Shown: positions 46,099 to 57,802, counted from the stretch's first letter. The stretch: DNA of 64,000 bases from Hexactinellida sp. DTS-2022 (GCA_028753945.1 JAPNXP010000010.1:3103042-3167041); one strand, 5' to 3'. Program-made: numbers and translations. Notes: a model not told the origin generated them from the sequence alone.

Positions 46099-46737
46099 CA
46101 GGGTTGCCAATCCAATTCAATCGAGAGAACTTCTCGATTATCGATTGCAAATTTTGTATCGATTGGATTGCCCAAAGTTTTCATCGATTGGATAATATCG
46201 ACGGATTTCTATCGATTATCGATTTTTACCCGATTTTTTCGATTTACGAGTAAGGCGAATAGTATTAATATATTTATTTGGTTGGACTGTTGCATGGCAG
46301 AATTGCTACCTCTATTAGTGGTACCATGGATATTCATAAGCCGTGGCAGAATTGCTGCCCATTGTTTTATGACTTCTTTGATTGAATAATCAATCATGCA
46401 TGCGCAACTTAGTTACGGTCCACCTTGTCTACTTTTACTGAAACATTATACGTTGTACTAGTATTTTTAGAATTGTATCTTGTTTCTAGAATAGTGAGGT
46501 TAAATTGAAGATACTAAAAATGTATCTTGTAGAAAAGTATGCATTTTTAATACAGTAACATTATAACGAAATAATTTAGAGGTAAAATCCCCTCACAGAC
46601 GGGATGGGAGTGTGCTTCTTCTGATTGCACTTAACGAATGTTTAATTTAACTAGAATTTCAATATTATATTTACAAAAAATCGATAAATAATCGACAGAA
46701 AATCGACCAAATACTCGAATAACATCGTGTTGGCAGT
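46099..46737. mobile_element. Possible hAT-like element with ATCGAT-rich ends
   Basis: The left end CAGGGTTGCCAATCCAAT is followed by many ATCGATT words, and the right side (46675-46737) has inverse ATCGAC words ending TGTTGGCAGTG. A related left end lies at 50253. No clear target copy. Confidence 0.5.
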
Positions 46738-47340
46738 GTAGTTGTGCGCTTTGTATAACAAATTGTGCAGCTCTTCATGTAGAGGAATCATGAAGGTCTG
46801 CCCACGTATATTCTGCATTAGGATTTCCTACAAATGACAACATTATAAGAAAAATATTTCGGAATTTTACAAATATTCTGGATTGACGTCAATTGGAAGT
46901 GTAAAGCTAAAATAACAATGAGTGTCAATAAAGATTACACTCAATGAATTAAACAGTATAGGTGAAAACAGAACGTTACTTTTAAGTTATTGAGGTGTTA
47001 AAATATAGATTCTGTAGAAAATCCGAAAAGAATCTTGTACATCTTAAAATGGAATATTTTACTATTAAAACACTATTTTATCTTTTAAATAACAACTCAA
47101 TCACAATGAATTAACCTGTGAGGCGTTGATTCCTACTCTAGTATCGAGGCTTACTTTCTTCTTATTATTCTTGGGACTAGAGGATCTTATCATCCTTATC
47201 ATCCTTCTTTAGAGGTGCACTGATTACATTTGAGAATAATTATGAAAATAATTATAATCGAAAGAATTAAACGAACATTAGTAACAAGTCATAGACTGTG
47301 TTATGTATGAATTAAATATCGTCATCAGTAACTAACTGAT
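46738..47340. other. No gene seen
   Basis: AT-rich sequence. The block CCCTCACAGACGGGATG seen nearby at 46590 recurs at 62330. Confidence 0.45.
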
Positions 47341-47889
47341 TAGTGTTAATTCATTCATTAACTTTCTTATCATATTTTATCTTCTGCTTGAGTTGTTCAA
47401 ATTTTACGCAGTACATAGCTGATTGCTGTGTAGAAGTTCGAGATTCATCGATGTTGCTAACTGCTTCGAGGGGATTATCAGGAGGTGGGCAAAATATGTC
47501 GTTCACCCCTTCGAAATCATCTAGTGGATCTGTGACTTCAGAGAAAATCGATTCTTCCAAATCAAAGTCTTCCTCATCGTTGGTCTGCAGGTTGTTAATG
47601 GTGGACAAGAGATCTTGATGCCGGGACTCTCTTCCCTATATAACCTTGAATGGAGTTTGTCCGAGGGATTTTTTCTTACAGGAGTTCATTGCATCACAGC
47701 CTGTTTGAGCAGTTTGGACCAATGATCCCTTATCTGACTCCCCATTTTAATCAGTTTTCTATATGGATAATTCGTAATTGGGTCTAAATTTTATATTACA
47801 AAATGCTAACTGTTTCAGAATAATATTGTGCGCTTCGACTAAGACGTTTGCCATCGGGTGGTAAGCACGAGTGCAACGATTGTCTATAC

Positions 47890-48871
47890 CAGGGGTCGGC
47901 AACCCCGGCCCGCGAGGCGAAATTATCCGGCCCGCTGCTCTCTATAAACCTGCTCATCGTGACCCCCGATTCGGTCATTCAAATGAAACCCAACATCATA
48001 CACCCTCGCTAGAGGTGTTGCGATTCAAGAAATTCTGTTCCGATTGTGAAATTGTACGGATTAGTGAAGTACATTCGAAATCGGGTTTTTTTGCCCACCT
48101 AAATGCATGGAAAAAGAGGCAAAAAAACCAGATACGCAAAAAAACCCGTATTTAACATTATACAATGCTATGAGATTATGAAGAATCAAGGAGAAGCAAG
48201 GAGGCAAAATAATCCGGAGAGCAAAAAAAACCCGTGGCAAAAACCCCGATTTCGACTGTAGTAATATGATTTCTATAAGCCTCTATAAAATGAAACCCTG
48301 ATAATCTGAACGAAACAAGTCCAAACATTTTAAATCCAAACTAAACATATATTAAACATAGTTTACTACCTAAATACTTCATAATTCCATTAAAATATTC
48401 AAATTTTTTTCCAATTTATATGAAAAATAGTTTTGGATCTGCTGTTCGGAATAGCGAGGATCGGATTTGCAAGGGTGTAGGTACAATATTTTTATAAATA
48501 ATAGTGGTAACATTGTTAGACCGAATTAGTATATACCAGACCCCCACTTAGAATAGTATAGGTATTCACTAGTGCTAGTATATATTAGAGTCAATTAGTT
48601 AGTTTAGTATTGCATACCAACTTTATTTCTGTTATTCTCTATTGTCAGTATTCTCAAGTAATAATAGTACGTTGTATCTATAACAGTTACGTTTCCGTCT
48701 AAGCGAGCACTCCGCTCACAACAATATTATTAAGAAAAGTCAATGATATTTAGTAGTAATTAACAATTCTACAATGGAACAGTATGACCAAAGGATAGTA
48801 ATTCGCTTGGCCCGAATAATGTAGTAAATTTCTCAATCTGGCCCGCAGGCTGAAAAGGTTGCCGACACCTG
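47890..48871. mobile_element. hAT-type element (982 bp) in the integrase gene
   Basis: Ends CAGGGGTCGGCAACC / GGTTGCCGACACCTG with the exact 8-bp duplication GTCTATAC (47882-47889, 48872-48879). Contains the TA element at 48072-48257. No transposase gene. Confidence 0.93.
48072..48257. mobile_element. TA-inserting MITE, CAGTCGAAATCGG family (186 bp)
   Basis: Inverted orientation relative to 14610-14781; one end has lost bases (CATTCGAAATCGG). TA on both sides. Confidence 0.83.
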
Positions 48872-49346
48872 GTCTATACCCAATTTCTGGTAGAATTCCT
48901 TAAATATCTGTTAATTACAATAAATAAAAATACAATAAATATATGTACAAATAACTATACATACTAGTATAATGTTAGTGTCTAAAATTAGCTAGTTATC
49001 ACTAATCTAACAAACAGTATTACATTATACTACTCACACTGCTTGTGAACTCTTTGCCCTGGTCGTGCTGGATAATATCAGGTAATCCCATATCGAGATA
49101 GATGTCCTTCAGATTCTGAATAACTTCTTGTGAAGTCTTATTCTTGAGAGGACGTACTGCATCATATTTGCTCAGGTAGCATACAGTGACTATAATGTGT
49201 TTATAGCCGTATTCACTCTCAGGTAGGTAGCATATAAGGTCCATTCCTATATGTCTCCACGTTTTAGACGGTGGTAATGGTTTGAGTTTCTTTTGCAGTT
49301 GAGGTGGCAAGGCCGCTGTAATCTGACATTTATGACAAGTCTTTAC

Positions 49347-50252
49347 CTTTATAATATAATAAAGCTATTACTATTGTATGATTTAATACGACTTTGATAC
49401 AAAGTTAAGTGAATAGTTTCTAATCATTATGTATTTTGGGATTATTTTCCACTGAGATACAGCCACATTTCCTTATGTGCCACTTGTCCCACCAGTAGCA
49501 CGTGACATATACAGAGATGCCACTTCATGGATATTGGTTAAGCATGACTTAAAATCATAATGTTATGATATTTATCATTTTATTACAAGATAAAGTCATT
49601 TGAGAGTAGTTTAATTCAGCAGGCTTATTACACAAACGAGAAGTATTTTGTAATTCAGGAATAAAACTTCAGTTGTTTAGAATGTTCAAATGAAACGAGA
49701 TAGGTAGGACAAAATAATTCGCAACCAAAATTACCAAAACGTTATCAGATGATGACATATCACAATTCTGGAGGGTGCTATGTATACCTGGATCCATATT
49801 CCTATATAGTTATAATACACTTTTCAGCTCTATCATTGCTAATTATTGGAATAAAGATCTATTCTCCTATTTTCAATGCACTTTAATTAAGTGATCCATG
49901 GTTCAAACCAGCACTCAGACCTTTATATCGAAGGTCACGGGTTTATCTATATTATGATCTCAAAATCATAGTATTCTTAAATTCATAATAAAAAGTAAAA
50001 TAAGCCAAAATTCCTTTATAGAGTCTCATAATATCACTGTATAATTTCTAATAGCACATCCATGGTTTACTAACTAGTAGTGTCTCAAAATCTCACGCGT
50101 CTCAAAATATCATGCAGCAGGCCTCCTGATCCCCTGGAGAGTCAAAGATGGAAACCATCAAGTGTTGGCTTGCTGTGAACACTCAGTGGCGGTTCCAGTG
50201 CGGGGGGAGGCCATCAAATCCAGGGCTCAGCCAAGGTTGTTGGTATAATTAT
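49347..50252. other. Repeat-derived stretch, empty site of the 720-bp element
   Basis: 49745-49950 is a copy of the repeat around 34780-35740 without the TTAA element. 49452-49510 matches 40868-40930. No gene. Confidence 0.6.
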
Positions 50253-50390
50253 CAGGGTTGCCAAATCCAATCCAATCGATGTAAACTTTGGCAATCGATA
50301 TCGATAAACTATCCAATCGATGATAAATTTTATCGATTATTTGTCGATTTTCTATAGATTATTGTCGATTATTTGATGGTGGAAAAGAAG
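50253..50390. repeat. ATCGAT-rich hAT-like left end
   Basis: CAGGGTTGCCAAATCCAAT followed by ATCGAT words, similar to 46099. The opposite end is not seen. Confidence 0.5.
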
Positions 50391-50715
50391 AGGAAGTTGT
50401 AAGTTAACAATGTTTCATACGATAACTACAAATTATCATTTTATCCTTTTATTGTAGAAGAGAGATTTTATGGAGATTTTACTCGGATGGACAAGAGATC
50501 TCTACCCCAGCTATACAGATACCCAACGTGCTAGATACATACATAAAGCACTGTATTCCGTGGTAAGTTAAAATAATCTAACAATACACTCATACAACTC
50601 AAATTCAGTTAAATTAATATATTTGTTCAGTCTATACGTACCTTCGAAAGCGGGGTATAACATTTAAATTATTTTTATATTAATTAAATTGTAAACAAAT
50701 TAATATTCTTAAGGA

Positions 50716-51177
50716 ATGCAGTATCTAAACACAATGCTATGGGAATCATTTCACGACGCAGTTCCGCTTCGTAATACATACGACACACCTATGGACCCAA
50801 AAATCACTGTGATAGATGAAAACTGGCAGCGTAGTAAATGCGATATGTTGGGGATATCATTTGAATCAGTTTGAAGACAACCATATATTAGCGTTGGGAA
50901 GTCACTTAGCAGTTTTGAACCTTGGGAAACGGAACTTATCGAAGGAGATGGTAATTGTCTATTTCGATGCCTATCCAAATTAGTTACTGGGAGTGAAAAA
51001 AGCCACCTACAGATTTGTTCTATCATTATCGCCAGTGAAGGAACAAGGAAACTAGGATGGTATTTTAAAATCAAACAAATTACACCGTGTGAATACCTTA
51101 CCACAGGGAAACTAAGGATTTGGAAATTCTCCGGCCAAAGATTTTATGTAGTCCAGCCAAACTATACCATCCTATAA
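50716..51177 (+). pseudogene. OTU-type cysteine protease domain fragment
   Basis: Two in-frame segments separated by one TGA (50872-50874). The first reads MQYLNTMLWESFHDAVPLR and on to DENWQRSKCDMLGISF; the second contains ELIEGDGNCLFRCLSKLVTG, with the GDGNC box (Asp-Gly-Asn-Cys at 50947-50958) that holds the catalytic Asp and Cys of OTU proteases, then KSHLQIC and GWYFKIKQITPCEYL. OTU enzymes remove ubiquitin; in invertebrate genomes OTU domains also occur inside transposon proteins. The expected catalytic His near the C-terminus is not evident. A possible upstream exon (50459-50562) is flanked by TTTATTGTAG and GTAAGTT, but two of its frames are open, so I do not assign it. Host gene or element origin is undecided. 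Confidence 0.62.
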
Positions 51178-51845
51178 TATAACACAGTTACAGCAAATGA
51201 AAACTAGTCCGACCATAGCCGGACCAGCAGAACAGCGTGTATTCCTATGCCAAGGATATTTCTTGAAAAGGGCAATAGAAATTTTCTAAGCAAGTCAAGG
51301 AGATATTTGAATCTGATTATATATGGATTTGAGCACCCCAGGTAACTCCGTTCGCACGGAGTTCCCAGAGGTGCTCAAATCCGTATAGAATCATATTGAT
51401 TCGTGATTTCCACACTAAACTTTGATTGAGCATTTTGTTTTTTAATATTTGATATGTCAAGGGAATCTCAAACTATTTCTCGTGTCAATGTTTATAATGA
51501 ACAACGGGCGAGCGTAGCGAGCGTGCGAAAATATTTGGGCGCTCGAAACCTCTAGAAGTCCAGAATTTGTCGGGACAACACTGCTGGTATGATCTGGAAG
51601 CAGTGAATACCTGTTTAATATACGTACGAGTTCAACCTAGAAATCTGAAAATAAGTACAAGTATAATTTAATACAATAAATTGAACAGGTTTAATTCCAA
51701 GAAAATATTCCAAACTACTGTTAAATGATTTGTAAACTTTTTATCCTGAAGCTCCATTCCCCACCTGAGGATCCTAAATTCCCCACTGGTGGGTAATTCC
51801 CCACCCGTTAAGTACCAATTTTAACTTGTAAATTCGAGCTGCCTT
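51178..51845. other. No gene seen
   Basis: An inverted pair TTTGAGCACC ... GGTGCTCAAA lies at 51328-51384 (TATGGATTTGAGCACC and its inverse). GGGCGAGCGTAGCGAGCGTG occurs at 51508-51527. Confidence 0.5.
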
Positions 51846-51852
51846 CTATTTA

Positions 51853-52033
51853 CAGTCGACTCCGCTTAATAGAGCCTTGAGACCAGGTTGTTTTGACCCA
51901 TTAAGCGGAGAAACCGATTAACCGAAAATATTTCAAGCCAAACTGTAATTCTGTCCTATAAATCCTGTGAAATTTTGACCCAAATAAGCGGAGAAACCGA
52001 TTAACCGGTGGCTCAATTAAGCAGAGTTGACTG
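51853..52033. mobile_element. TA-inserting Tigger-like MITE (181 bp)
   Basis: Ends CAGTCGACTCCGCTTAAT / inverse CAGTCAACTCTGCTTAAT, TA on both sides. Related to 57803-58683. Confidence 0.85.
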
Positions 52034-52039
52034 TACTTG

Positions 52040-53345
52040 TAGTAAATACTATATTAATCGATTAAAGCAAATTTAATTATATATGGAATTAATTGAGAAA
52101 CTCAACTTACCGTGACATTGCTAAAATATCTACTATTTATAATTTAATTACGATTTCAAAGTCAACTTTCAATTATTTTGTTATAAATAGTAATAAAATT
52201 AATTTCGAACAAAATTTCAATTCCGCACACGATGAACCCTAATACAAATTGGAAGTATCTATATAAGTTAAATATAGACTGAATTGATTATAATTAATTG
52301 CGTGAGTATATTAATAGTACAAATGTATTCTTGCAGAAGGAAATATAATCACATAGTCTGTCGTTTTTATGGAATGTAACATCTTAGTTTTCAATTGGAA
52401 AATAGAATGGAAAAATACTCGATCTCAAGTTGAATCAATATAATTATCGCAAGTTCGAACAATAGAATTAGATCTAAAACTTTCAATTCTCTATCGAATG
52501 CATATAATCTGATTATTTGGGCACTATTTATTTTCCTTTTGTGAGATTGAATAGGTATAAAAAGTGTACAAAAATGTAGCAAAAAATCGTGACCCCAGTT
52601 GCACATCTGTAACCCATGAGATCCTCCAAAGGAAATTATTGTCAGCACAGCTGCAATTTTTGATTTTTTTCGCCATATTATGAACGCCTAAAAGTGTTTA
52701 GACCCATTTATCAAGTTGTTGCTGGACAAAGGAACGATTGCTAAATTTGAACTTTGTTTCTATCTTAAACCATCTTGTGTTTAATGCCATTCATTTATTA
52801 TGTATAGATATTCAATTATATTAAAAATATTAATAATTATTTATACTAATTTGCTAAATAGCGTTAATCTCAGAGATGATACAAGATAGAAACAAACTTC
52901 CAATTTACCAATTGATCCTTATACCACGTACCACCTCTACAAATGGGTCTTGACACCTTGAGATAATGATGACAACCTCAAAAAAATGTAATTTTACAAT
53001 TTTGTTAATTTTTCATTTCGAATTGGTTGATTCAAACTTGGTAGGTGTTTGGTGAACAGCCACATGCAAATAAAAAATGTAGACTGAATCACCTATTATA
53101 TTCTTCTGAGACTGAATATCTCTGAAATTAAGTAGGCTAAAACGAAACTTCCACCTTTTTAAGGCTCGTTGCCTTCCGAAACACTTTTCTGAAATGATTA
53201 ACACCTAAACAGTGATGATTCGCGGCGAAATAAATCTAAAATTACACCTGTGCATACAGCATGGTCTTTTGGACGGACTATCAGCCCACCAACTACAAAA
53301 GGATAGTCAATGAATATGCTGTCGGTACAGTTGTAATTTTAAATC
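52040..53345 (-). repeat. Two partial inverted monomers of the hairpin array family
   Basis: 52040-52680 and 52680-53345 match parts of the 16-24 kb monomers (AACCCATGAGA, CCACCTCTACAAATGGGTCTTG, AGGCTCGTTGCC). Degenerate hairpins lie at about 52620-52665 and 53228-53345. Confidence 0.72.
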
Positions 53346-54069
53346 TTTTATTTACTGTGACGACTTTACTATAGTATAGTTGCCCAGTATTGAAATTACT
53401 GCCTTGGTACATTATTATTACCAGCGCTTCGCTTGCCAAGTCGATACGCTGTATAACACAACCACACACCATCCGCTTCGCAGTTGGTGTGTGGTTTATA
53501 TAATTCTAACCAAGGAATTTTTCAGGATCGCGAGATGCTCCTTTTGGAAATAGTTTTAGGAAATTTGGAAGTTAAATAAATATAATTATTACAAGCTGAA
53601 ACAATAGAATTAAATTTTTACAGTTTTACTGAAACCGAAGTGTGAGTAAACAAAGGAATTTCGAATTGGTGCCATTTCGCCTACTCCCACTTTGCCTACT
53701 CCCATTTCGCCTACTAATTGTATAATAGTGCCATTTCGCCTACTCAATGGAATGCATTGTTTAACACACAATTCTAAGTTTTCAATAACTATTTAGCTTC
53801 ACAAAACATTAATGGATTAAATAACACGAGCCCTTCGGTCTCGGTCGCTTCGCGACGGATCACTCTCTCACGAAAGTCGCTTCGCGACTTTTGTTCGTTC
53901 GTGTTAGGCACTACGCGATTCAATTAACGGCCGCTTCGCGGCCTTTCCCTCCCCAAAAGCAATCACATTAATAATGATTTTTAATAGCTCAATAAATTTC
54001 AGTTGCACGATAAGAAAGCTCGAATCAAAATAATACTAAAAGAAAAACAGGCAATAGAATAGACAAATG

Positions 54070-54400
54070 ATTGATTGGTTGAATTAATTTATTTTCAATC
54101 AATCAAATTGGAGCCTCAGAAAATATTTCTATTATGCACAATCTATTTATACTAATTGATGAAATCTGCTAATCCATACTAATAAACCCTCGAATTTAAT
54201 TGGCTAACAAATTTTGTCACCTTCAAATGTGAATATTTCTCTTCAAAAACCAATAGATCGTTGTCGCAGTACAAAATTACCCCTGTATAAAAATTTTCAG
54301 CTTTCTGGGACTCGTAGTCTTTCCAATCAATTCTGGACAAACACACAAACAAACACACAAACAAACAAACAAACAAACACACAACAATTCCTCTTTTAAT
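54070..54400 (-). repeat. Dispersed repeat with AAACAAACAC tract
   Basis: 54146-54400 is the inverse of 62455-62705 (CAGAAAGCTGAAAATTT, ACTGCGACAACGATC and GTTTGT runs). 54070-54145 is the inverse of 36095-36150. Together they form the uninterrupted version of a target that carries a P-like element elsewhere. Confidence 0.78.
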
Positions 54401-54447
54401 ATATAGATAAATAAATAATACTGGAGCATAATAATAATTAATTAATG

Positions 54448-55827
54448 TTAAACATGTGCTGAGATAGCACGAATATATTCCTTCAGTGTAATAGTGTCCT
54501 GACGTAATCTGTTTTTCAAGATCTCTATTTTGTTGTCCTTCTCTATGTATTTCTTTGCCCTTTTGGGAGTCTGGGAGCCTATTGCAAGTTGAGCGATGGA
54601 AACTTCAGTATTCGCCTGCTCCTGTTTGAATATTTCAATTAATTCATAAACATTGGGGTGGGATTTTTTTGCGATACGTTTAAGCTTGTTATGCCAACCT
54701 TCAATGTGATTGTTGGTTCTTGGACTGTTGGAGTTTATTTCATATACATTCCATAAACCGAGAGAAAAATTACCCACCAGCCATGTTTCCTCAAAGTAGG
54801 TTATGAATTCATCAACTCTGTGTAGATTTGGGGCTGTTGCTTTTACCTCTTGCCAGGCTAAGCGTACATTTCGAACAGGTACAAAGGCAAGTGCTACTGT
54901 CTGCCGTATGAAACAACAGAAAGAAGCATCCTCCCGATATGCAATCTGAAGTCCAAGTTTCGATATTTTTCGATTCACTGCTTGAGTGAAATGAAAAAAA
55001 CACCCATTTACCTGTGAAGATGGAAACGTAAGCTCAATTGCCTGTATAATTGCTAGCTCAAAGTCTGTTAGGATTTCAGCTGGGCTCATTATGTATCCAA
55101 GGTTTCGGGATTTTTGCTTGACAAGCTCAAACGCTCGCAAATATATAGCACGGGATTTTCCAGGAAGTAGACTGTAAGCAAATGGGAATTGTTTCCCATA
55201 CTTCATAGAGTGTAGAGTAAATATCTGATTAAACAGTTTAGGACAAGTTTGAAATGTTCCATCAACGTAAATTTTCTCGGATTCTGAAAGATGTTTAAGG
55301 TTGTCAGCTGTTGAAAATATAATGATTTTATCATTCCCCTCTCCGTCTTCTGTCATCAAGAACAGCTCCCCAGCATGTGTTTTTGACCATTCTCCTTCAA
55401 AGTGAACTTCATCCCTAGACTTTGGAAGTGGTGGAAGTCTATTTCTTCTTATTCTATAGAGGGAGGACTTCATGGAGTAGAGTGTAGGTAATTTTGCAGC
55501 TACTTGGTCCATATTTTCACTAGCTGAGACTTCAACTAATTGTTGCTGATACACTGACGGTATTGGATCGATCGTTTCCTTTATTTTCGTCTTCATCATT
55601 TCTACTGCTTTGCAAGCTATCATCTCAGCTCTATCAGGTGGATGGGTATGCTCACCTGCTCTGCTTGATACAATCTCGCTTTTGATCGTTGTTAAACTTC
55701 CACTACAACTGCGACTCTTTGCACATCTCCAAAAGATACTATAATTCCGACCTCGCCTATTGATAACATACCTATAGCCCTCAAATATTAGCGAACGAGC
55801 GCCTCTGGTTGTTGTTACAAATTCCAT
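54448..55827 (-). CDS. MULE transposase, FLYWCH type, intact 459 codons
   Basis: Catalyses cut-and-paste movement of its element in the nucleus. Residues 1-65 form a FLYWCH zinc finger (FVTTTRGARSLIFEGY, FWRCAKSRSC with Cys35, Cys41, and HTH closing at His60/His62) for binding the ends. The DDE core runs from about 180 to 385: YVDGTF with Asp189, LTDFELA with Asp255, GCFFHF (Cys276, His279) and NNHIEGWHNKL with Glu376. A basic tail (PKRAKKYIEK, 421-430) may aid DNA binding or nuclear entry. The start ATG at 55827 immediately precedes the finger as expected, and no frame break or stop is present, unlike every other transposase in the window. It lacks the RING tail of the 25.7-32.2 kb MULE. Inverted ends surround it at 53669 and 56077, so the element may still be mobile; promoter and poly(A) signals were not identified. 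Confidence 0.93.
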   Translation of the reverse strand: MEFVTTTRGARSLIFEGYRYVINRRGRNYSIFWRCAKSRSCSGSLTTIKSEIVSSRAGEHTHPPDRAEMIACKAVEMMKTKIKETIDPIPSVYQQQLVEVSASENMDQVAAKLPTLYSMKSSLYRIRRNRLPPLPKSRDEVHFEGEWSKTHAGELFLMTEDGEGNDKIIIFSTADNLKHLSESEKIYVDGTFQTCPKLFNQIFTLHSMKYGKQFPFAYSLLPGKSRAIYLRAFELVKQKSRNLGYIMSPAEILTDFELAIIQAIELTFPSSQVNGCFFHFTQAVNRKISKLGLQIAYREDASFCCFIRQTVALAFVPVRNVRLAWQEVKATAPNLHRVDEFITYFEETWLVGNFSLGLWNVYEINSNSPRTNNHIEGWHNKLKRIAKKSHPNVYELIEIFKQEQANTEVSIAQLAIGSQTPKRAKKYIEKDNKIEILKNRLRQDTITLKEYIRAISAHV

Positions 55828-56175
55828 ATTGAGTCAAAGTTTGATAAGGCAAATACTCAACTGTTTAGTATTTATAAGATTAGTTTGATTAGAATCACCT
55901 CTGTGTTTTTTGCACTTGAGAACATAAACATGTTGTTAAACAATGCATTTCATTGAGCAGGCAAACCCACACAAATATTGATAACATAAAAATGTGTTAA
56001 ACAATGCATTCCATTGTGTAGGCGAAATGGCACTATTATACAATTAGTAGGCAAAATGGGAGTAGGCGAAACGGCACTAACCCTTTGAGTTATGGACCAG
56101 ACAAAATTTGAAAGGTGTAAAAAAAGTCCTAAATTTGTTAATCAAAAATTGTGACCCCAGGTGCACATCTGTAAC

Positions 56176-56299
56176 CATAGGCGTCGGACCCACCCGGCCA
56201 CCCGGCCCATAGTTGTGTTAGTGATTCCGTGAATGTAGCGGCCCCAGAATCGATTGGGCCGGCCCCGAAGGGCCGGCGGGCCCATTTCCGACGCCTATG
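56176..56299. mobile_element. GC-rich hAT-type MITE (124 bp)
   Basis: Ends CATAGGCGTCGGAC / TCCGACGCCTATG with the exact 8-bp duplication TCTGTAAC (56168-56175, 56300-56307). Second copy at 13132-13278. Confidence 0.92.
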
Positions 56300-56459
56300 T
56301 CTGTAACCCATGAGACACCTGTCCTGAAAATTTGGGTTCTCAGTTAATAAAACTCCCTTCTGTGGATTAGGTACGAATAAATAATATTAATAATAACAAC
56401 TAACCAAAGCACTAAGACCAATACTGGGCCACTATACTATAGTATAGTCGGCACAGTAA

Positions 56460-57800
56460 AAACATGTATAGAATTTCCATATTTTCGTGCAACAATGTTG
56501 CAAGAAAATTGAACATGTACAATTTCCATTCAAAATATTGCGTGGAAATATTCAACATACATGATGGAGCAAAACAAAGTTGCATGCAATAGTTGAATCG
56601 TGCATGGCGGGCTTAAGAATCGTTGTGCAGTCAGTAGCACACTGCAATTGCAATACCACAGACACCACGTGTACCAAAGGTTTAACAGCTCTAATTAAGC
56701 GGAACCTATTAGCTATACTATGCATTTTATCAATTTTCCGGGTATTATAGGGCAAAGGATTCGAGAAGCGGGTGTTAAAAATTTAAAATTCGGCGATTAG
56801 TAGCTCTACTTCATATTTTGTATGTACTTTAATATCAAATTCGTGTGTACTTTAGTATTACATTATTAAATTACAAATTGTTTGTACTTTTTAATACCTC
56901 AAAATCTCGCAATATAGCTAGGCTTAGAATGTAATCAAGAATCAAAGAATTATGAAATACTTTCCACTGGAGGGACGTCAGGGGTTTATCTAAGATTTCC
57001 GAGCTGGCACTTTATTATGGAGGTTTAAATTTTCCGGCACCCTAAAGGTATTAGCCATAATAAATAATCAGTATTATTCAATGATGCGGCACTATTTTAA
57101 GGCGGTAAATTGCTACGGTGCACAAACAGTTGTTTAACCAAGTATTTCTGGACCAGAAAATCTTGCCTTACACCCGGCACCTAATTAAGTGCCATCCCGG
57201 CACCTAAATCGAATCGCAATTCACGCACTTTTCCACCTCAACTGTTGCCTGGCCGGCACCTAAAAGTGCCGGCCAGGCACCTAGATAAACCCCTGATGGA
57301 CGTCCACCTATAATTTTAGCGTCATATGATTGACAATGATTGTTCATATTAGACGAAATCTCTAAATATATTGGAGGAATAGACGATATTGATTTCTACC
57401 TGTATGTATATGGACTGTAAAGTTATTTGTTATGAAGTGGGTTGGAACAGTCCTCGTTATGATATGATGAAAAGATCCTCCTAAAGGGTGAGATTTTTGA
57501 AAATGAAGAGGGATTGCTCAATGTTAAACCGTAAAATGGGTGTCTTTGTTCCTGAGAGGTACTTTGTCGCTCAATACCTTTTTATGAAATGTGTTCATAG
57601 AATTGCGGTATAATATTTATTTGCGTTATTTGAGAATTTCATTCAAAAATTATTCAATGTGAATTATAGTTGTTAAATTAATGAATAAAGATGAGACTCT
57701 TGAATCTATTATAATTAATAACTGTTAATGTTTTATTATTATTATTGTTGTTGTTGTTAAGTAATTAATAATTCGATAAATCGAAAATTTACAAATTTTT
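56460..57800. other. No gene seen
   Basis: A 67-codon minus frame at 56552 has no domain. 56990-57295 contains words GGCACCTA(A/G) and TGCCGG in both orientations, bounded by GGGGTTTATCTAAG and CCTAGATAAACCCC, probably a further small element of about 315 bases without resolved target copy. Confidence 0.5.
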
Positions 57801-57802
57801 TA

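Larger units (their letters stand above)
47351..49346 (-). pseudogene. Retroviral-type integrase (KRBA2/gypsy-like) pseudogene
   Basis: A minus-strand exon (about 49346-49038) begins with a zinc half-site CHKC, then IGMDL (Asp near 49241), GYKHIIVTVCYLSKYDAVRP and QHDQGKEF (Asp near 49067). A GTGAGT donor at 49037 and a TTAACAG acceptor at 48910 predict a 130-nt intron. The next exon reads EFYQKLGIDNRCTRAYHP and LVEAHN (Glu near 47835), but is split by the hAT element at 47890-48871 exactly between GID and NRC. Further down come IRDHWSKLL, GQTPFKV, an in-frame TAG, GRESRHQDLLSTINN and an acidic tail to 47351. The integrase core would join element DNA to a target. No gag, protease or reverse transcriptase was found nearby, so it is either an isolated integrase gene of the KRBA2/GIN type or a torn LTR element. 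At least one frame change and one stop make it inactive. Confidence 0.78.
53669..56077 (-). mobile_element. MULE with intact transposase (2.4 kb)
   Basis: Inverted ends start GTGCC(A/G)TTTCGCCTACTCCC and continue for about 100 bases through CTAATTGTATAATAGTGCC to ATGCATTGTTTAACAC. They are built of GCCTACTCCC-type repeats. No 9-bp duplication is visible. The segment between the left end and the gene holds a later repeat (54070-54400). Confidence 0.85.
53353..56457. mobile_element. Palindrome-ended element hosting an intact MULE
   Basis: Left terminus TACTGTGACGAC at 53353, right terminus CGGCACAGTA ending 56457. Its own sequence (53640-53668 and 56078-56440) matches the array monomers, but about 130 bases expected at the MULE junction are missing, which explains the lack of a MULE target duplication. 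Also hosts the GC-rich MITE at 56176-56299. Confidence 0.75.

Noticed and set aside
50751-51104. 117-codon minus-strand frame
   Set aside because: Shadow of the OTU-like frame on the plus strand, which carries the GDGNC box.
54179-54382. Frame with CLFVCLFVCLFVC repeats
   Set aside because: Translation of a GTTTGTTTGT tract in a dispersed repeat.
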